Source: Alphaproteobacteria bacterium (lineage in GTDB: Bacteria; Pseudomonadota; Alphaproteobacteria; Micavibrionales; Micavibrionaceae). From it: a DNA stretch of 64,000 nucleotides. A program made the position numbers and the translations under genes. Shown one piece after another: positions 53,944-62,329 of this stretch; the first letter of the stretch is position 1, and the number at the start of each line of letters is the position of its first letter. The stretch is from NCBI GenBank assembly GCA_030427385.1, contig JAUHWR010000001.1, forward strand, positions 1,116,001 to 1,180,000, given 5' to 3'. Below the pieces are notes generated by a model. That model made no database searches. It saw only the letters and a program-made list of their open reading frames with translations, and was not told the DNA's origin.

Positions 53944-56190
53944 ATGGGTATTCAATATAAAGGTATTAATTTGTCCGGGTTGGAATTAGGGAGCGGGACT
54001 ACGTTATGGCAGGACTATACGAGACCGGGGCAGGATGATTTTTCCTATTGGACCAATCAAGTTGGTGCAAATATTATTCGTCTACCTTTCACGTGGGATC
54101 GATTACAATATGAATTAAATGGAGAACTGGAACAAAGTTATCTAAATTTAATAAAACAATCTGTAGCTTGGGCCGAAGAAAATGGTAGTACCATAATTTT
54201 AGACCTTCATAATTTTGGATTTTATAACGATGCGACCATTGGTTCGCACGATTTACCTATCACTGCATTTTCAGATCTATGGAAAAAATTGGGACAAGAG
54301 TTTCAAGGAAATGATAATGTCTGGTTCAATTTAATGAATGAGCCTTATACATTTGAAGCTAAAGAATGGGCAGATATTTCACAAGAGGTTGTAAATAATA
54401 TAAGGGATGCAGGTATAGATAATAAAATCCTTCTATCAGGTACGGCATGGTCGGGAGCGCAGTCATGGGAATATAGCGGAAACGCGGATGCATATAAGGA
54501 TTTTGTAGATCCGCTGAATAATTTTGCCTTTGATGTGCATCAATATATAGACGAATGGTCAACTGGAAATAATGAAACTTTCCATGAAAACGTCGGAATA
54601 CCACGATTAGAAAAAATTACGGATTGGGCAAACGACCACGATTTTAAGCTATTTTTAGGGGAAATCGGAATTACCGACCAAGCAGATTACCAGCAGGAAG
54701 TCATTAAAATTCTGGATTACATGGAGACACATTCAGAGGTTTGGCTAGGTTGGACGTTATGGGGCGCCGGTCCATGGTGGCCAAATGATTATCATTTTAA
54801 TATTAATCCACAACAAGACGGTCAGCATGATGCTGCTATCGATGCCATGATGGACTATTTTATAATTAATTTGAATAATTTAGATGAAACACAATTGTCC
54901 CCTGCCCCTGTAATCTTTGATGAAACGGCTTTTACTTCATATAATTACGAACAAGATGTCAGCGGTGTTGTCTCGACCAAAAATGACGGCATTGAGGTGA
55001 CTTTAAGCGGGAATATTTGGAAGAAGATGGCGTTTGAATATGTGGTCACCACAGACACCATAATCTCATTTGAATATAAATCCACCATACAAGCGGAGCT
55101 TCAGGGGTTTGTATTAGAAACGGACAATAATTACAAAACCGGGTCAAATGTTATTCAATTATATGGATATGACACAACCGGTTATTTTGATCGAACACAT
55201 AACTATAGTGGAACCGGTGGATGGCAGACTTTTAATATCCGCGCATCCGATTACATAACAGGCAATGTCAATGCTTTGGCATTTATTAATGATCATGATG
55301 GCGGGGCCCGTAATGGCAATAGCACTTATCGAAATTTTACTATTTATGAAGACGTACCCGTTATAGATGACAACACAATCCTTATAAATACGCCGATGAA
55401 GGATATGATTAATTTATCCAATCTTTCTCAGAGTGTATATGATTACGGTCAGCATCAAAATGGGGGGCTTAGTTTCAACAGCGAAGGTGATGCACTTACT
55501 ATCAGCGGGAACACATGGCAAAAGCTAGGATATACTTATAATGTGACCGAGCACACCATGGTTAAGTTTTCATTCCGCAGTGATGACATGGGGGAGATTC
55601 AGGGCATTGGCTTTGAAAATGATAATCGACACAGCACCGGCCCTGAGAAGAGCTTTCAATTGACGGGCTCCCAGACAAACCCACATTTTTACAATGATTT
55701 AAGCTATACAGAGTTTGGAAACTGGCAGACTTTTACGATCCGGCTTGGAGATTACCAATTGGGGAAAATTACCCATTTGGCATTCGTTAATGACGATGAT
55801 GCTGATAGCTCCGGCATCAGCCACTATCGTGATATCACACTTTATGAAGATGACGGATTATATGTTGAGGGTGTCTATATAGGAACGGATAGTAACGATG
55901 TTTTTGATATTGATGCTTTGCCGGGATACGGTAATGCGTATGAGATTAATGGCTTTGAGATTGGAAAAGATAAGATTGATGTATCAGATTTGTTAGAATC
56001 TTATGATCCGCTTACTGATGTCATCAGCGATTTCTTACGAATAACCAATGAAGGTGTAAATAGCTTGGTTGAAATTGATGCGGATGGACAAGCCAATGGG
56101 TCAAACTTCACGCAGGTTGCCACAATAACAAATATTACAAATTTGACTGATGAACTCGCTTTGGAGGCATCAGGAACAATTATAGCTTAG
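53944..56190 (+). CDS. GH5-family glycoside hydrolase with type I secretion C-terminus
   Basis: The 748-residue protein starts MGIQYKGINLSGLE (a GTG two codons earlier is possible) and has no signal peptide. Residues 1-310 form a GH5 (cellulase-type) domain with the acid/base Glu133 in WFNLMNEPY and the nucleophile Glu240 in FLGEIGI. Two similar beta-rich units of about 140 residues follow and look like carbohydrate-binding modules. The C-terminal 110 residues (GTDSNDVFDI, INGFEIGKDKIDVSDLL) resemble type I secretion targets of the VCA0849/serralysin kind. It is likely an extracellular beta-glucanase or mannanase. No transporter genes are adjacent. Confidence 0.88.
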   Translation: MGIQYKGINLSGLELGSGTTLWQDYTRPGQDDFSYWTNQVGANIIRLPFTWDRLQYELNGELEQSYLNLIKQSVAWAEENGSTIILDLHNFGFYNDATIGSHDLPITAFSDLWKKLGQEFQGNDNVWFNLMNEPYTFEAKEWADISQEVVNNIRDAGIDNKILLSGTAWSGAQSWEYSGNADAYKDFVDPLNNFAFDVHQYIDEWSTGNNETFHENVGIPRLEKITDWANDHDFKLFLGEIGITDQADYQQEVIKILDYMETHSEVWLGWTLWGAGPWWPNDYHFNINPQQDGQHDAAIDAMMDYFIINLNNLDETQLSPAPVIFDETAFTSYNYEQDVSGVVSTKNDGIEVTLSGNIWKKMAFEYVVTTDTIISFEYKSTIQAELQGFVLETDNNYKTGSNVIQLYGYDTTGYFDRTHNYSGTGGWQTFNIRASDYITGNVNALAFINDHDGGARNGNSTYRNFTIYEDVPVIDDNTILINTPMKDMINLSNLSQSVYDYGQHQNGGLSFNSEGDALTISGNTWQKLGYTYNVTEHTMVKFSFRSDDMGEIQGIGFENDNRHSTGPEKSFQLTGSQTNPHFYNDLSYTEFGNWQTFTIRLGDYQLGKITHLAFVNDDDADSSGISHYRDITLYEDDGLYVEGVYIGTDSNDVFDIDALPGYGNAYEINGFEIGKDKIDVSDLLESYDPLTDVISDFLRITNEGVNSLVEIDADGQANGSNFTQVATITNITNLTDELALEASGTIIA
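54943..55851 (+). repeat. Two divergent protein-level repeats in the GH5 gene
   Basis: Residues 334-470 and 496-636 align by eye through L.SGN.W.K, GxxxENDN-like, WQTFxIR..DY and LAF.ND followed by YR..T.YED. The unit boundaries are approximately 54943-55353 and 55429-55851. They are probably binding modules. Confidence 0.75.
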
Positions 56191-56201
56191 GCCGCTAAAT
56201 A

Positions 56202-58739
56202 TTACTCACATCGGTTTTTGCCCAAGCGTTTTTTACATTTATCACCGCTTGGGCAATCCGTATCCTGTGCACAGACACATTCACGGTTAGCGCCATTACC
56301 TTGGCATTTGCCAGTTCGACATTCCTGATTTTTACTACAAGATTGCCCCACATCTTTATTGCGGTTTGATAGGCATCTATTTTTGCTGGCGCGATTATTA
56401 CAGTATTGTGTCGCAGAACAATCGCTATCACGATTACACACGCATTCTCGATCACTACCGCTGCCTTGGCACTTACCTGAGCGGCATTCTGCATTTTTAT
56501 CACATGTTTCACCAACATTAGACGTCCCATTCGCTAGGCATCTGTTTTGTCCCAATCGGTTATTACAGAATTGTCCATTGGCGCAATCACTATCATTGTT
56601 ACAAACGCATTCCCTATTATCGCCGCTACCCTGACACTTATTGGTTTGGCATTCTTTATTCTTAAGGCAAGAGTCACCCACATTCAGCGTGCCATCCCGC
56701 AGACATCTATTCGCGCCAAGACGATTATTGCAAAATTCACCTGATGCACAATCATCATCTATGTTACAAACACATTGCTTGTTGCCATTACTTCCCTGAC
56801 ATTTGTTTGACATGCATTCCGCATTTTGATCGCATGATGCTCCCACTAATTTTTGGGCTGACTCAAATGTTCTACGAGGAATTTGTTGCCCTTCATTACG
56901 CTTTGCAACCGAAGCTTCCCACATTTGCAAAAATTGTTCAGCGCCGTCATTTTTCAATTGGTTAAGATATTCTGACCTTAAGCCCACCGCTTCTAACTCA
57001 TTGTGCCATTTCTTCATCATGCCGATATGTGAAAGACCTTCGGTAATATGTCCGTCATATAAATTAAAATCATCTTCGGTTTCGCCCACAATTCTAAAGT
57101 TACACTTCGCGGTTGTGCGGGAATATACGGCTTGGGTAATAGTTGCGAAATCAAGAGAATACCCAACGCTAAGTCCCTTTTCCAGAAGCCATGCCAACAT
57201 TTTACCGGTTTCAGTGCTGGAATTGGCACAATCATTTGATATGCCGGAATCAAAACCATCAACGACTGCCCCTTCATGGTCTTCCAAAGAATCCGTTGGC
57301 CCCATTCGTAAGCCAAAGAACCCGCCTGTCTCTGTTATATAATCAAGTTCATGACTATCCAGATCATATTCATGGCGGCGATAGCTTCCTTTGTCCGTAA
57401 GGCGCTCATTTGGCTTATTATGTAGTGCATTTAAAGGATAATTATTAAATTGACGTGAGATTTCACGCATATGGGTTCTGCCTTTGCTTGAAACATGATC
57501 AATGTTTACAATCATGCCATTAAGCATGGCTTCTCTGACAACACGCTCCCCTTCGTGAGATAACCCCAAATTATTACGCTCGATATCTGTATTGCTGTTA
57601 TAACTTGTCCCCCCGGTATTGGCAGGCGCAATCGTCATCGCTTCGGGTGTGAAGGAAGGCGGCAAAGGATATATTTCAAATCCATTAAACAAACGCGATC
57701 CATAAAGCAATATATAGCTACTTAGATTGGCTTCACTAATGTCACTGAGTTTATAGCTACATGTATCTGTAATTTTTGCCCCTTTGAATGCATCATTGCC
57801 GCAGCGCTTTTCATGTCCGCAATATTTATACCCGTCTGCTCTATAGAGGGGGAACTCACCGACATGATCATCATAATAAAAACAACCGGAAATGGCCTGT
57901 GACATCCGTAATGCTTTGCCCGATGAATTTCCGCGCGGCAAATAAACATCCGCCCCGGTCAGGCGGCTATTAATTTTATGTGACAGATAGAAAGTACGCA
58001 CGCCCTCATCAATGTAAGTATTTAAACGATCGACAGGATCGAACGTGCTCGCTTCGGAGCCAAAAGAATACTCGGATTCAATTCCCAAAATAATTGCCAA
58101 TTTATCATCATTAATAATATCTCTGGCTTCTGCCGGTGTGTAGGCAATTTGCATATCATCGCTATTCGCCGCGACCCAGTCCTTCATGGCGTCTAATTGC
58201 CTCTTCATGGATGGAAAACTATCCCCCTTGGTACAGCCATAACCTTCATGTCCATCGCCGCCATCCTTATCATTAACGTAATAAAGCTGTTCACACATTG
58301 ATTCATTTTCAACAGCAAAAGCCACCATGATGCGCGCACGCGAATCCTGATATTTTTCTTCTGTTGGTTTATGCGCTTCTTTGATCCACTCCGTTGAGTA
58401 TCTTAAATGTGAAAAGCTCTTTCTAAGCGGCCCGTCATAGGAAGAATGGACGCCGATATCTTTCCCTAGAAAAAGCCCTCCTAAGCTGCCTTTTGCTTCA
58501 CCGTGGTCACAAATACCTGCAACAGAACAACCGCCGCATTGTGCCGTGTATCCGTTTTCCATTACACCATTTTGATAATTACCGGCCGCACCCGTAAAAG
58601 CATAATTCCCCCCAAATGCCATGCCTTGTGTGGGATGTTCGTGTGTTAGTACATATCCCTGAATTTCTTGTGCTTTACTTGTGTGAGCAAGGGTTATGCC
58701 GAGTAATAGTAAAAGAAAAAAGAAGGGTTTTGGCAACAT
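56202..58739 (-). CDS. Secreted M19-dipeptidase-like protein with four cysteine-rich repeats
   Basis: The 845-residue protein has a signal peptide (FFFLLLLLGITLAHTSKA) and a large domain resembling renal dipeptidase (M19) and the amidohydrolase fold. Visible are THEHPTQG (His33, His35), AIILGIESEYSFG, VRTFYLSHKINSRL, GMIVNIDHVSSKG (His415) and NALHNKPN (His440). These correspond to the metal-binding and catalytic segments of M19. From residue 632 four tandem 55-residue units each carry eight Cys. It is probably an extracellular or surface metallohydrolase. The domain is much longer than ordinary M19 enzymes, and activity is not certain. Confidence 0.8.
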   Translation of the reverse strand: MLPKPFFFLLLLLGITLAHTSKAQEIQGYVLTHEHPTQGMAFGGNYAFTGAAGNYQNGVMENGYTAQCGGCSVAGICDHGEAKGSLGGLFLGKDIGVHSSYDGPLRKSFSHLRYSTEWIKEAHKPTEEKYQDSRARIMVAFAVENESMCEQLYYVNDKDGGDGHEGYGCTKGDSFPSMKRQLDAMKDWVAANSDDMQIAYTPAEARDIINDDKLAIILGIESEYSFGSEASTFDPVDRLNTYIDEGVRTFYLSHKINSRLTGADVYLPRGNSSGKALRMSQAISGCFYYDDHVGEFPLYRADGYKYCGHEKRCGNDAFKGAKITDTCSYKLSDISEANLSSYILLYGSRLFNGFEIYPLPPSFTPEAMTIAPANTGGTSYNSNTDIERNNLGLSHEGERVVREAMLNGMIVNIDHVSSKGRTHMREISRQFNNYPLNALHNKPNERLTDKGSYRRHEYDLDSHELDYITETGGFFGLRMGPTDSLEDHEGAVVDGFDSGISNDCANSSTETGKMLAWLLEKGLSVGYSLDFATITQAVYSRTTAKCNFRIVGETEDDFNLYDGHITEGLSHIGMMKKWHNELEAVGLRSEYLNQLKNDGAEQFLQMWEASVAKRNEGQQIPRRTFESAQKLVGASCDQNAECMSNKCQGSNGNKQCVCNIDDDCASGEFCNNRLGANRCLRDGTLNVGDSCLKNKECQTNKCQGSGDNRECVCNNDSDCANGQFCNNRLGQNRCLANGTSNVGETCDKNAECRSGKCQGSGSDRECVCNRDSDCSATQYCNNRASKNRCLSNRNKDVGQSCSKNQECRTGKCQGNGANRECVCAQDTDCPSGDKCKKRLGKNRCE
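56205..56846 (-). repeat. Four tandem 165-bp repeats encoding eight-cysteine modules
   Basis: Units lie at about 56682-56846, 56517-56681, 56352-56516 and 56205-56351 (the last is shortened). Each encodes the pattern VGxSCxxNxECxxxKCQG, then ECVCNxDxDC, FCNNRxxxNRC. The spacing of the eight Cys is constant, as in Dickkopf N-terminal or EGF-like modules. Confidence 0.9.
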
Positions 58740-58937
58740 AATATAAGCCTATGAGTTATTTTAGATTGATAGGTAAAGCTAACGTAACAAGTAAGGATAG
58801 GCAATTATAAATATTTTATTATCTAATTCTTTGGTTTTTTGTAATTTAAGTTTAATAATTTTGTCTTGATCCTTGCCTTTTTAATTTACTTTGATAAACT
58901 TCGACGTCTTACATAAAAAAAATCGAGCTTAAATATT

Positions 58938-59837
58938 ATGAACAGCATGTCAAAAATTACGTTATTTTCTACCCTCCTTATTATGCTTTGCGCCTTTTCA
59001 ATGTCATCATTTGCCCAAGATAAAAAAGAGGAAAAAACCGACCCCAAAATTGAAAAACAAATCAATTTATTATCGGAAGACCCCGCCTTTATCTCATCGA
59101 TGAATGGAATTATGAAGATTATGAGCGGTATGAAAAAGGGATTCCAAACTATGCCCTCTGAACAACGTGATGAATTTGTAAAAGAGTTGCGTACGTATGT
59201 TAAAAAACATGAAAATATGAAAGATGACGCAGGAAAAGAACTACTTAAAAGATTAAGTGAGACGTCCGGCGTATCTATGGATGACTTCGAGACAGTTATC
59301 AAATCTACTGATGGTTTGCTTGATCGCTATCCTGTGATAGGGCAAGGTCCTGCCGCTACGGCGCAAGCTATGTATAGCTCTAAAGGAATAGAATATAATT
59401 TTTCAGATGTTGATCCGGACCGTGAATGTGATGAAGCATGCCAATGTATACGTGATTGCCGAGAGGAAGCCCGTATAGCAACCAACCGCGCCGGCTTTGA
59501 TGCTTTTATTGACGTGGCAACTAATCCGTCCGTTTCCACATTTATCCGCTGGTTTGCGCTGGGTATAAAAATTCACGAAATTCAGGAAGCAGAAGTTGAA
59601 TGTGAAAAGCTATGCCAAGATTGGCCACCAGGATTTGATTGTCAGAGCGATTCTGAATGTGAGGGCGATGAATACTGCCATAAACCAATCGGCAATCCGG
59701 TCAATAGTTGCTGGCCCAAAAAAGCGCTTGGCGATCCATGCAGCGGGGATAGAAAATGCCTATCGGGATGTTGTAAATATCACTTCATGAGCAACCCCAT
59801 TCAAATGGTATGCCGTCCGGCCGGTAGATGTAATTAA
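58938..59837 (+). CDS. Secreted protein with C-terminal cysteine-rich module
   Basis: The 299-residue protein has a signal peptide (LFSTLLIMLCAFSMSSFAQ). A charged helical region of about 130 residues follows, then a segment with C..CQCIRDC (Cys-rich) and a C-terminal module of 10 Cys. The stretch CQSDSECEGDEYC, then GDPCSGDRKCLSGCC, repeats the spacing of the repeats in the divergent dipeptidase-like gene. The two share an intergenic region of about 200 bp. They may act together outside the cell. No enzyme motif is seen. Confidence 0.72.
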   Translation: MNSMSKITLFSTLLIMLCAFSMSSFAQDKKEEKTDPKIEKQINLLSEDPAFISSMNGIMKIMSGMKKGFQTMPSEQRDEFVKELRTYVKKHENMKDDAGKELLKRLSETSGVSMDDFETVIKSTDGLLDRYPVIGQGPAATAQAMYSSKGIEYNFSDVDPDRECDEACQCIRDCREEARIATNRAGFDAFIDVATNPSVSTFIRWFALGIKIHEIQEAEVECEKLCQDWPPGFDCQSDSECEGDEYCHKPIGNPVNSCWPKKALGDPCSGDRKCLSGCCKYHFMSNPIQMVCRPAGRCN

Positions 59838-59887
59838 TGTAATTATTTAAAAAATACCTCTAATTTATAAGAAGGAAAGCTCTCAAA

Positions 59888-60268
59888 ATGAGTGATGAAA
59901 ATAATATCCCCGCTCCCGTTGATGGTAAATTTGTATTCCAAGTGGGCCCATCAATGCGGATCAGGTTTAATGCGGAAGGCTGGGTTGAAGAAATTGGCAA
60001 GGGCACACCAGAAGATGAAGGCACCGTTCTGGCCGGCGTACCGGGAACAAAATTAGACGATATTTACGCCGTGCGATATTATGATCTATATTCGCGCATG
60101 GTATTATTGGATGTGCATGCGGGAAAAGGATCATCCGATAAAAGCCGAGGTAGCGGAGCCATTTTATTCAAAGACCTTGATCCCTCCTCTCCTATGTATA
60201 AACGAGTTAATATGGCGATCAAAATCGGTAATCATTACTTTAATATGAATATAAAAGAGCTTGGTTAA
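59888..60268 (+). CDS. Hypothetical protein
   Basis: The 126-residue protein has no signal peptide or membrane segment and a beta-rich composition (FVFQVGPSMRIRFNAEGWVEE). It follows the secreted cysteine-rich protein by 50 bp on the same strand with AGAAGGAAAGC before the ATG. I do not recognise it. Confidence 0.55.
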   Translation: MSDENNIPAPVDGKFVFQVGPSMRIRFNAEGWVEEIGKGTPEDEGTVLAGVPGTKLDDIYAVRYYDLYSRMVLLDVHAGKGSSDKSRGSGAILFKDLDPSSPMYKRVNMAIKIGNHYFNMNIKELG

Positions 60269-60277
60269 TTTTTAACG

Positions 60278-61222
60278 TCAAGCTTTTGGAATTATCACAT
60301 TTAAAGATTTTGGATTAATCTTAATCTTCGCAGGCCCCTTACAGATGAAATCGCCATCGGTTTGAATTGCATGGTGACTTTTTATTTCTAATGCTTTTAC
60401 ATTATTCAGTTCCATATAATGGGAGCGTTTGGTCTTACTGGTATTATAAGATATTAATTTAAATAGATTACGTGTCGGGATAATCAGCACTTCAAAAACA
60501 CCATCATCCAATTTTGACTTAGGACTCAGAGGATATCCGGTGGCGTATGTTCTGGCATTTTGAATAAAAAGAGCATACACGCTCATCACCTTCCCCTCTT
60601 CTGTCCGAATTTTAATACGATGATGTGGATAACGATAGATTTCGCGAAAAGCGATTAAAACATACGATAAAGCGCCCCATATACTTTTTGCATTCTCATC
60701 ATCAACTTCTTTAACGACATGTGCATCAAATCCCGCGCTAGCGGTTACGGTATAAATATGCTCATTAATCTGGAGGGTATCTATTTGTTTCTGTGTGCCT
60801 TGGCAAATAATTTTGCATGCTTTTTTAATATCAGTTGGAATTTTTAACTCTGATGCCAATAAGTTTGCGGTGCCCGCGGGAATAATCCCCAAGGCTACAT
60901 TTGAGCCTGTTAGTGCATTTACAACTTCGTTGATCGTGCCGTCGCCGCCAACGGCGGTAACAATATTGTAGCCATCCTCAATCGCTTCTCTTGTTAATTC
61001 CGAAGCATGCCCCGCATGAGTTGTTTCAAAAATTTTATAATTGGCGTTAAGTTCGGAAAAACCGTCTTCAATTAATTGGCGACGCTTTTCTTTAGATATG
61101 TTTTTTTTAATAGGAATACGAAGCATCCATTGCACAAAGCGCGGTATCGCTATACCGCTACCTGCTTTGCCATTAATAATAATCATAATTTTGTTTTGAT
61201 TATCGTCTTCCATGGCACACAT
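60278..61222 (-). CDS. Diacylglycerol-kinase-family lipid kinase
   Basis: The 314-residue protein belongs to the DAGK/YegS/sphingosine-kinase family: IIINGKAGSG at the N-terminus, ETTHAGHASELTREA, the ATP-binding VGGDGTINEVVNAL and IIPAGTANLLASEL. The C-terminal beta domain includes DGDFICKGPAKIKI. It phosphorylates a lipid alcohol, perhaps diacylglycerol or a bacterial sphingolipid. An internal ATG at codon 4 is an alternative start. It lies 11 bp downstream of kdsA. Confidence 0.9.
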   Translation of the reverse strand: MCAMEDDNQNKIMIIINGKAGSGIAIPRFVQWMLRIPIKKNISKEKRRQLIEDGFSELNANYKIFETTHAGHASELTREAIEDGYNIVTAVGGDGTINEVVNALTGSNVALGIIPAGTANLLASELKIPTDIKKACKIICQGTQKQIDTLQINEHIYTVTASAGFDAHVVKEVDDENAKSIWGALSYVLIAFREIYRYPHHRIKIRTEEGKVMSVYALFIQNARTYATGYPLSPKSKLDDGVFEVLIIPTRNLFKLISYNTSKTKRSHYMELNNVKALEIKSHHAIQTDGDFICKGPAKIKINPKSLNVIIPKA

Positions 61223-61233
61223 TACATATCATT

Positions 61234-62055
61234 TTATGATTTCACAACTTGATCAAGGGCTTTTAACGTCTCCAGAACCTTAGGCATATCCTGCAATTTC
61301 ATCATATTAGCCTTATCCGATTGAGTGGAATTTTCAGGGTCTTGATGAACTTCCATAAATACACCGGCAACCCCAACGGCAACAGCCGCCCTTGCCAGAA
61401 CGGGGACCATTTCACGGTCTCCCCCCGATGATCCACCTAAACCGCCGGGCTGTTGGACGGAGTGAGTTGCATCCATAATCACCGGATACCCTGTCTGTGC
61501 CATGATAGGAAAAGAGCGCATGTCAGAAACCAGCGTATTGTATCCGAATGAAGCACCGCGTTCCGTTAGTAAAATATTATCATTGCCACTTTCCGAAACT
61601 TTAGCCGCGACATTCTTCATATCCCATGGCGCTAAAAACTGACCTTTCTTTACATTAATGACAGCCTTAGTTCTTGCGGCAGCAATTAATAAATCTGTCT
61701 GGCGGCATAAAAAAGCAGGGATTTGCAACACATCAACAACGTCCGCAACCACTTTACATTGCTCACGTTCATGAATATCGGTTAGCATCGGCACACAAAA
61801 TTCTTTTTTGAGATCCGAAAACACAGACAGAGCTTCATCTAATCCAACCCCGCGGGTTGCATTTAAGCTGGTACGATTAGCTTTATCGAACGATGTTTTG
61901 TAAATAAAAGGGATGCCCAATTGATCGGTGAGCTCCTTTAAAGCACCACACATCTCAAATGCGTGATCTCGGCTCTCCATCTGGCACGGACCGGCAATCA
62001 GCGTAAAAGGATTATGGTTGGAAATCTGAATATTTTGAACTGAAACCGTCTTCAT
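61234..62055 (-). CDS. kdsA: 3-deoxy-8-phosphooctulonate synthase
   Basis: KdsA condenses arabinose 5-phosphate with PEP to make KDO 8-phosphate for lipopolysaccharide. With ATG at 62055 ([10 protein letters not shown]) the protein is 273 residues; the frame runs further upstream without a better start. Motifs are [26 protein letters not shown], the PEP-binding [13 protein letters not shown] and [10 protein letters not shown]. The Cys of AGPC is kept. Length and motifs are standard. Confidence 0.96.
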   Translation of the reverse strand: MKTVSVQNIQISNHNPFTLIAGPCQMESRDHAFEMCGALKELTDQLGIPFIYKTSFDKANRTSLNATRGVGLDEALSVFSDLKKEFCVPMLTDIHEREQCKVVADVVDVLQIPAFLCRQTDLLIAAARTKAVINVKKGQFLAPWDMKNVAAKVSESGNDNILLTERGASFGYNTLVSDMRSFPIMAQTGYPVIMDATHSVQQPGGLGGSSGGDREMVPVLARAAVAVGVAGVFMEVHQDPENSTQSDKANMMKLQDMPKVLETLKALDQVVKS

Positions 62056-62145
62056 TTTCTGGCGCGCCTGTTTTTTATGAAATAGAACCCTATATTTATC
62101 ATTATTAGAGCATAAGTCCAACGCCAATCAGAAAACATATACGCT

Positions 62146-62316
62146 ATGAATAAAATTGAAGAAAAAATAGAACATATTGAAGAGAAAATTGTTGATCTGG
62201 ATCCCGAAACAGATCGTGAAGCACGAAAACGCCAACCATGGATGCCGCTGGGCGGCTCTATCCTTGCTGCATTCATATTATTTGTAATAGTTGCTTTATT
62301 TATGGGGTGGTTTTAA
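62146..62316 (+). CDS. Small membrane protein
   Basis: The 56-residue frame begins MNKIEEKIEHIEEKIVDLDP (charged, coiled-coil-like) and ends with one hydrophobic segment (PLGGSILAAFILFVIVALFM). It is divergent from kdsA. Its TAA stop lies inside the loop of a strong hairpin. Composition and position argue for a real gene. Function unknown. Confidence 0.6.
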   Translation: MNKIEEKIEHIEEKIVDLDPETDREARKRQPWMPLGGSILAAFILFVIVALFMGWF

Positions 62317-62327
62317 CACCCCATAAA
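62299..62327 (+). terminator. Hairpin terminator at the end of the small membrane gene
   Basis: TTTATGGGGTG pairs with CACCCCATAAA (11 bp) around a seven-base loop that includes the stop codon. TATTAATTTTT follows on the plus strand. It also lies just past the decarboxylase stop on the other strand. Confidence 0.7.
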
Positions 62328-62329
62328 TA

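Noticed and set aside
56205-56846. Possible CRISPR array from regular repeats
   Set aside because: The 165-bp periodicity comes from a protein repeat inside an open frame; there are no short identical repeats with unique spacers.
45595-60278. Mobile genomic island with integrase
   Set aside because: No integrase, transposase or repeat of the tRNA-Met 3' end was seen, so mobility is not claimed; only the tRNA position is reported.
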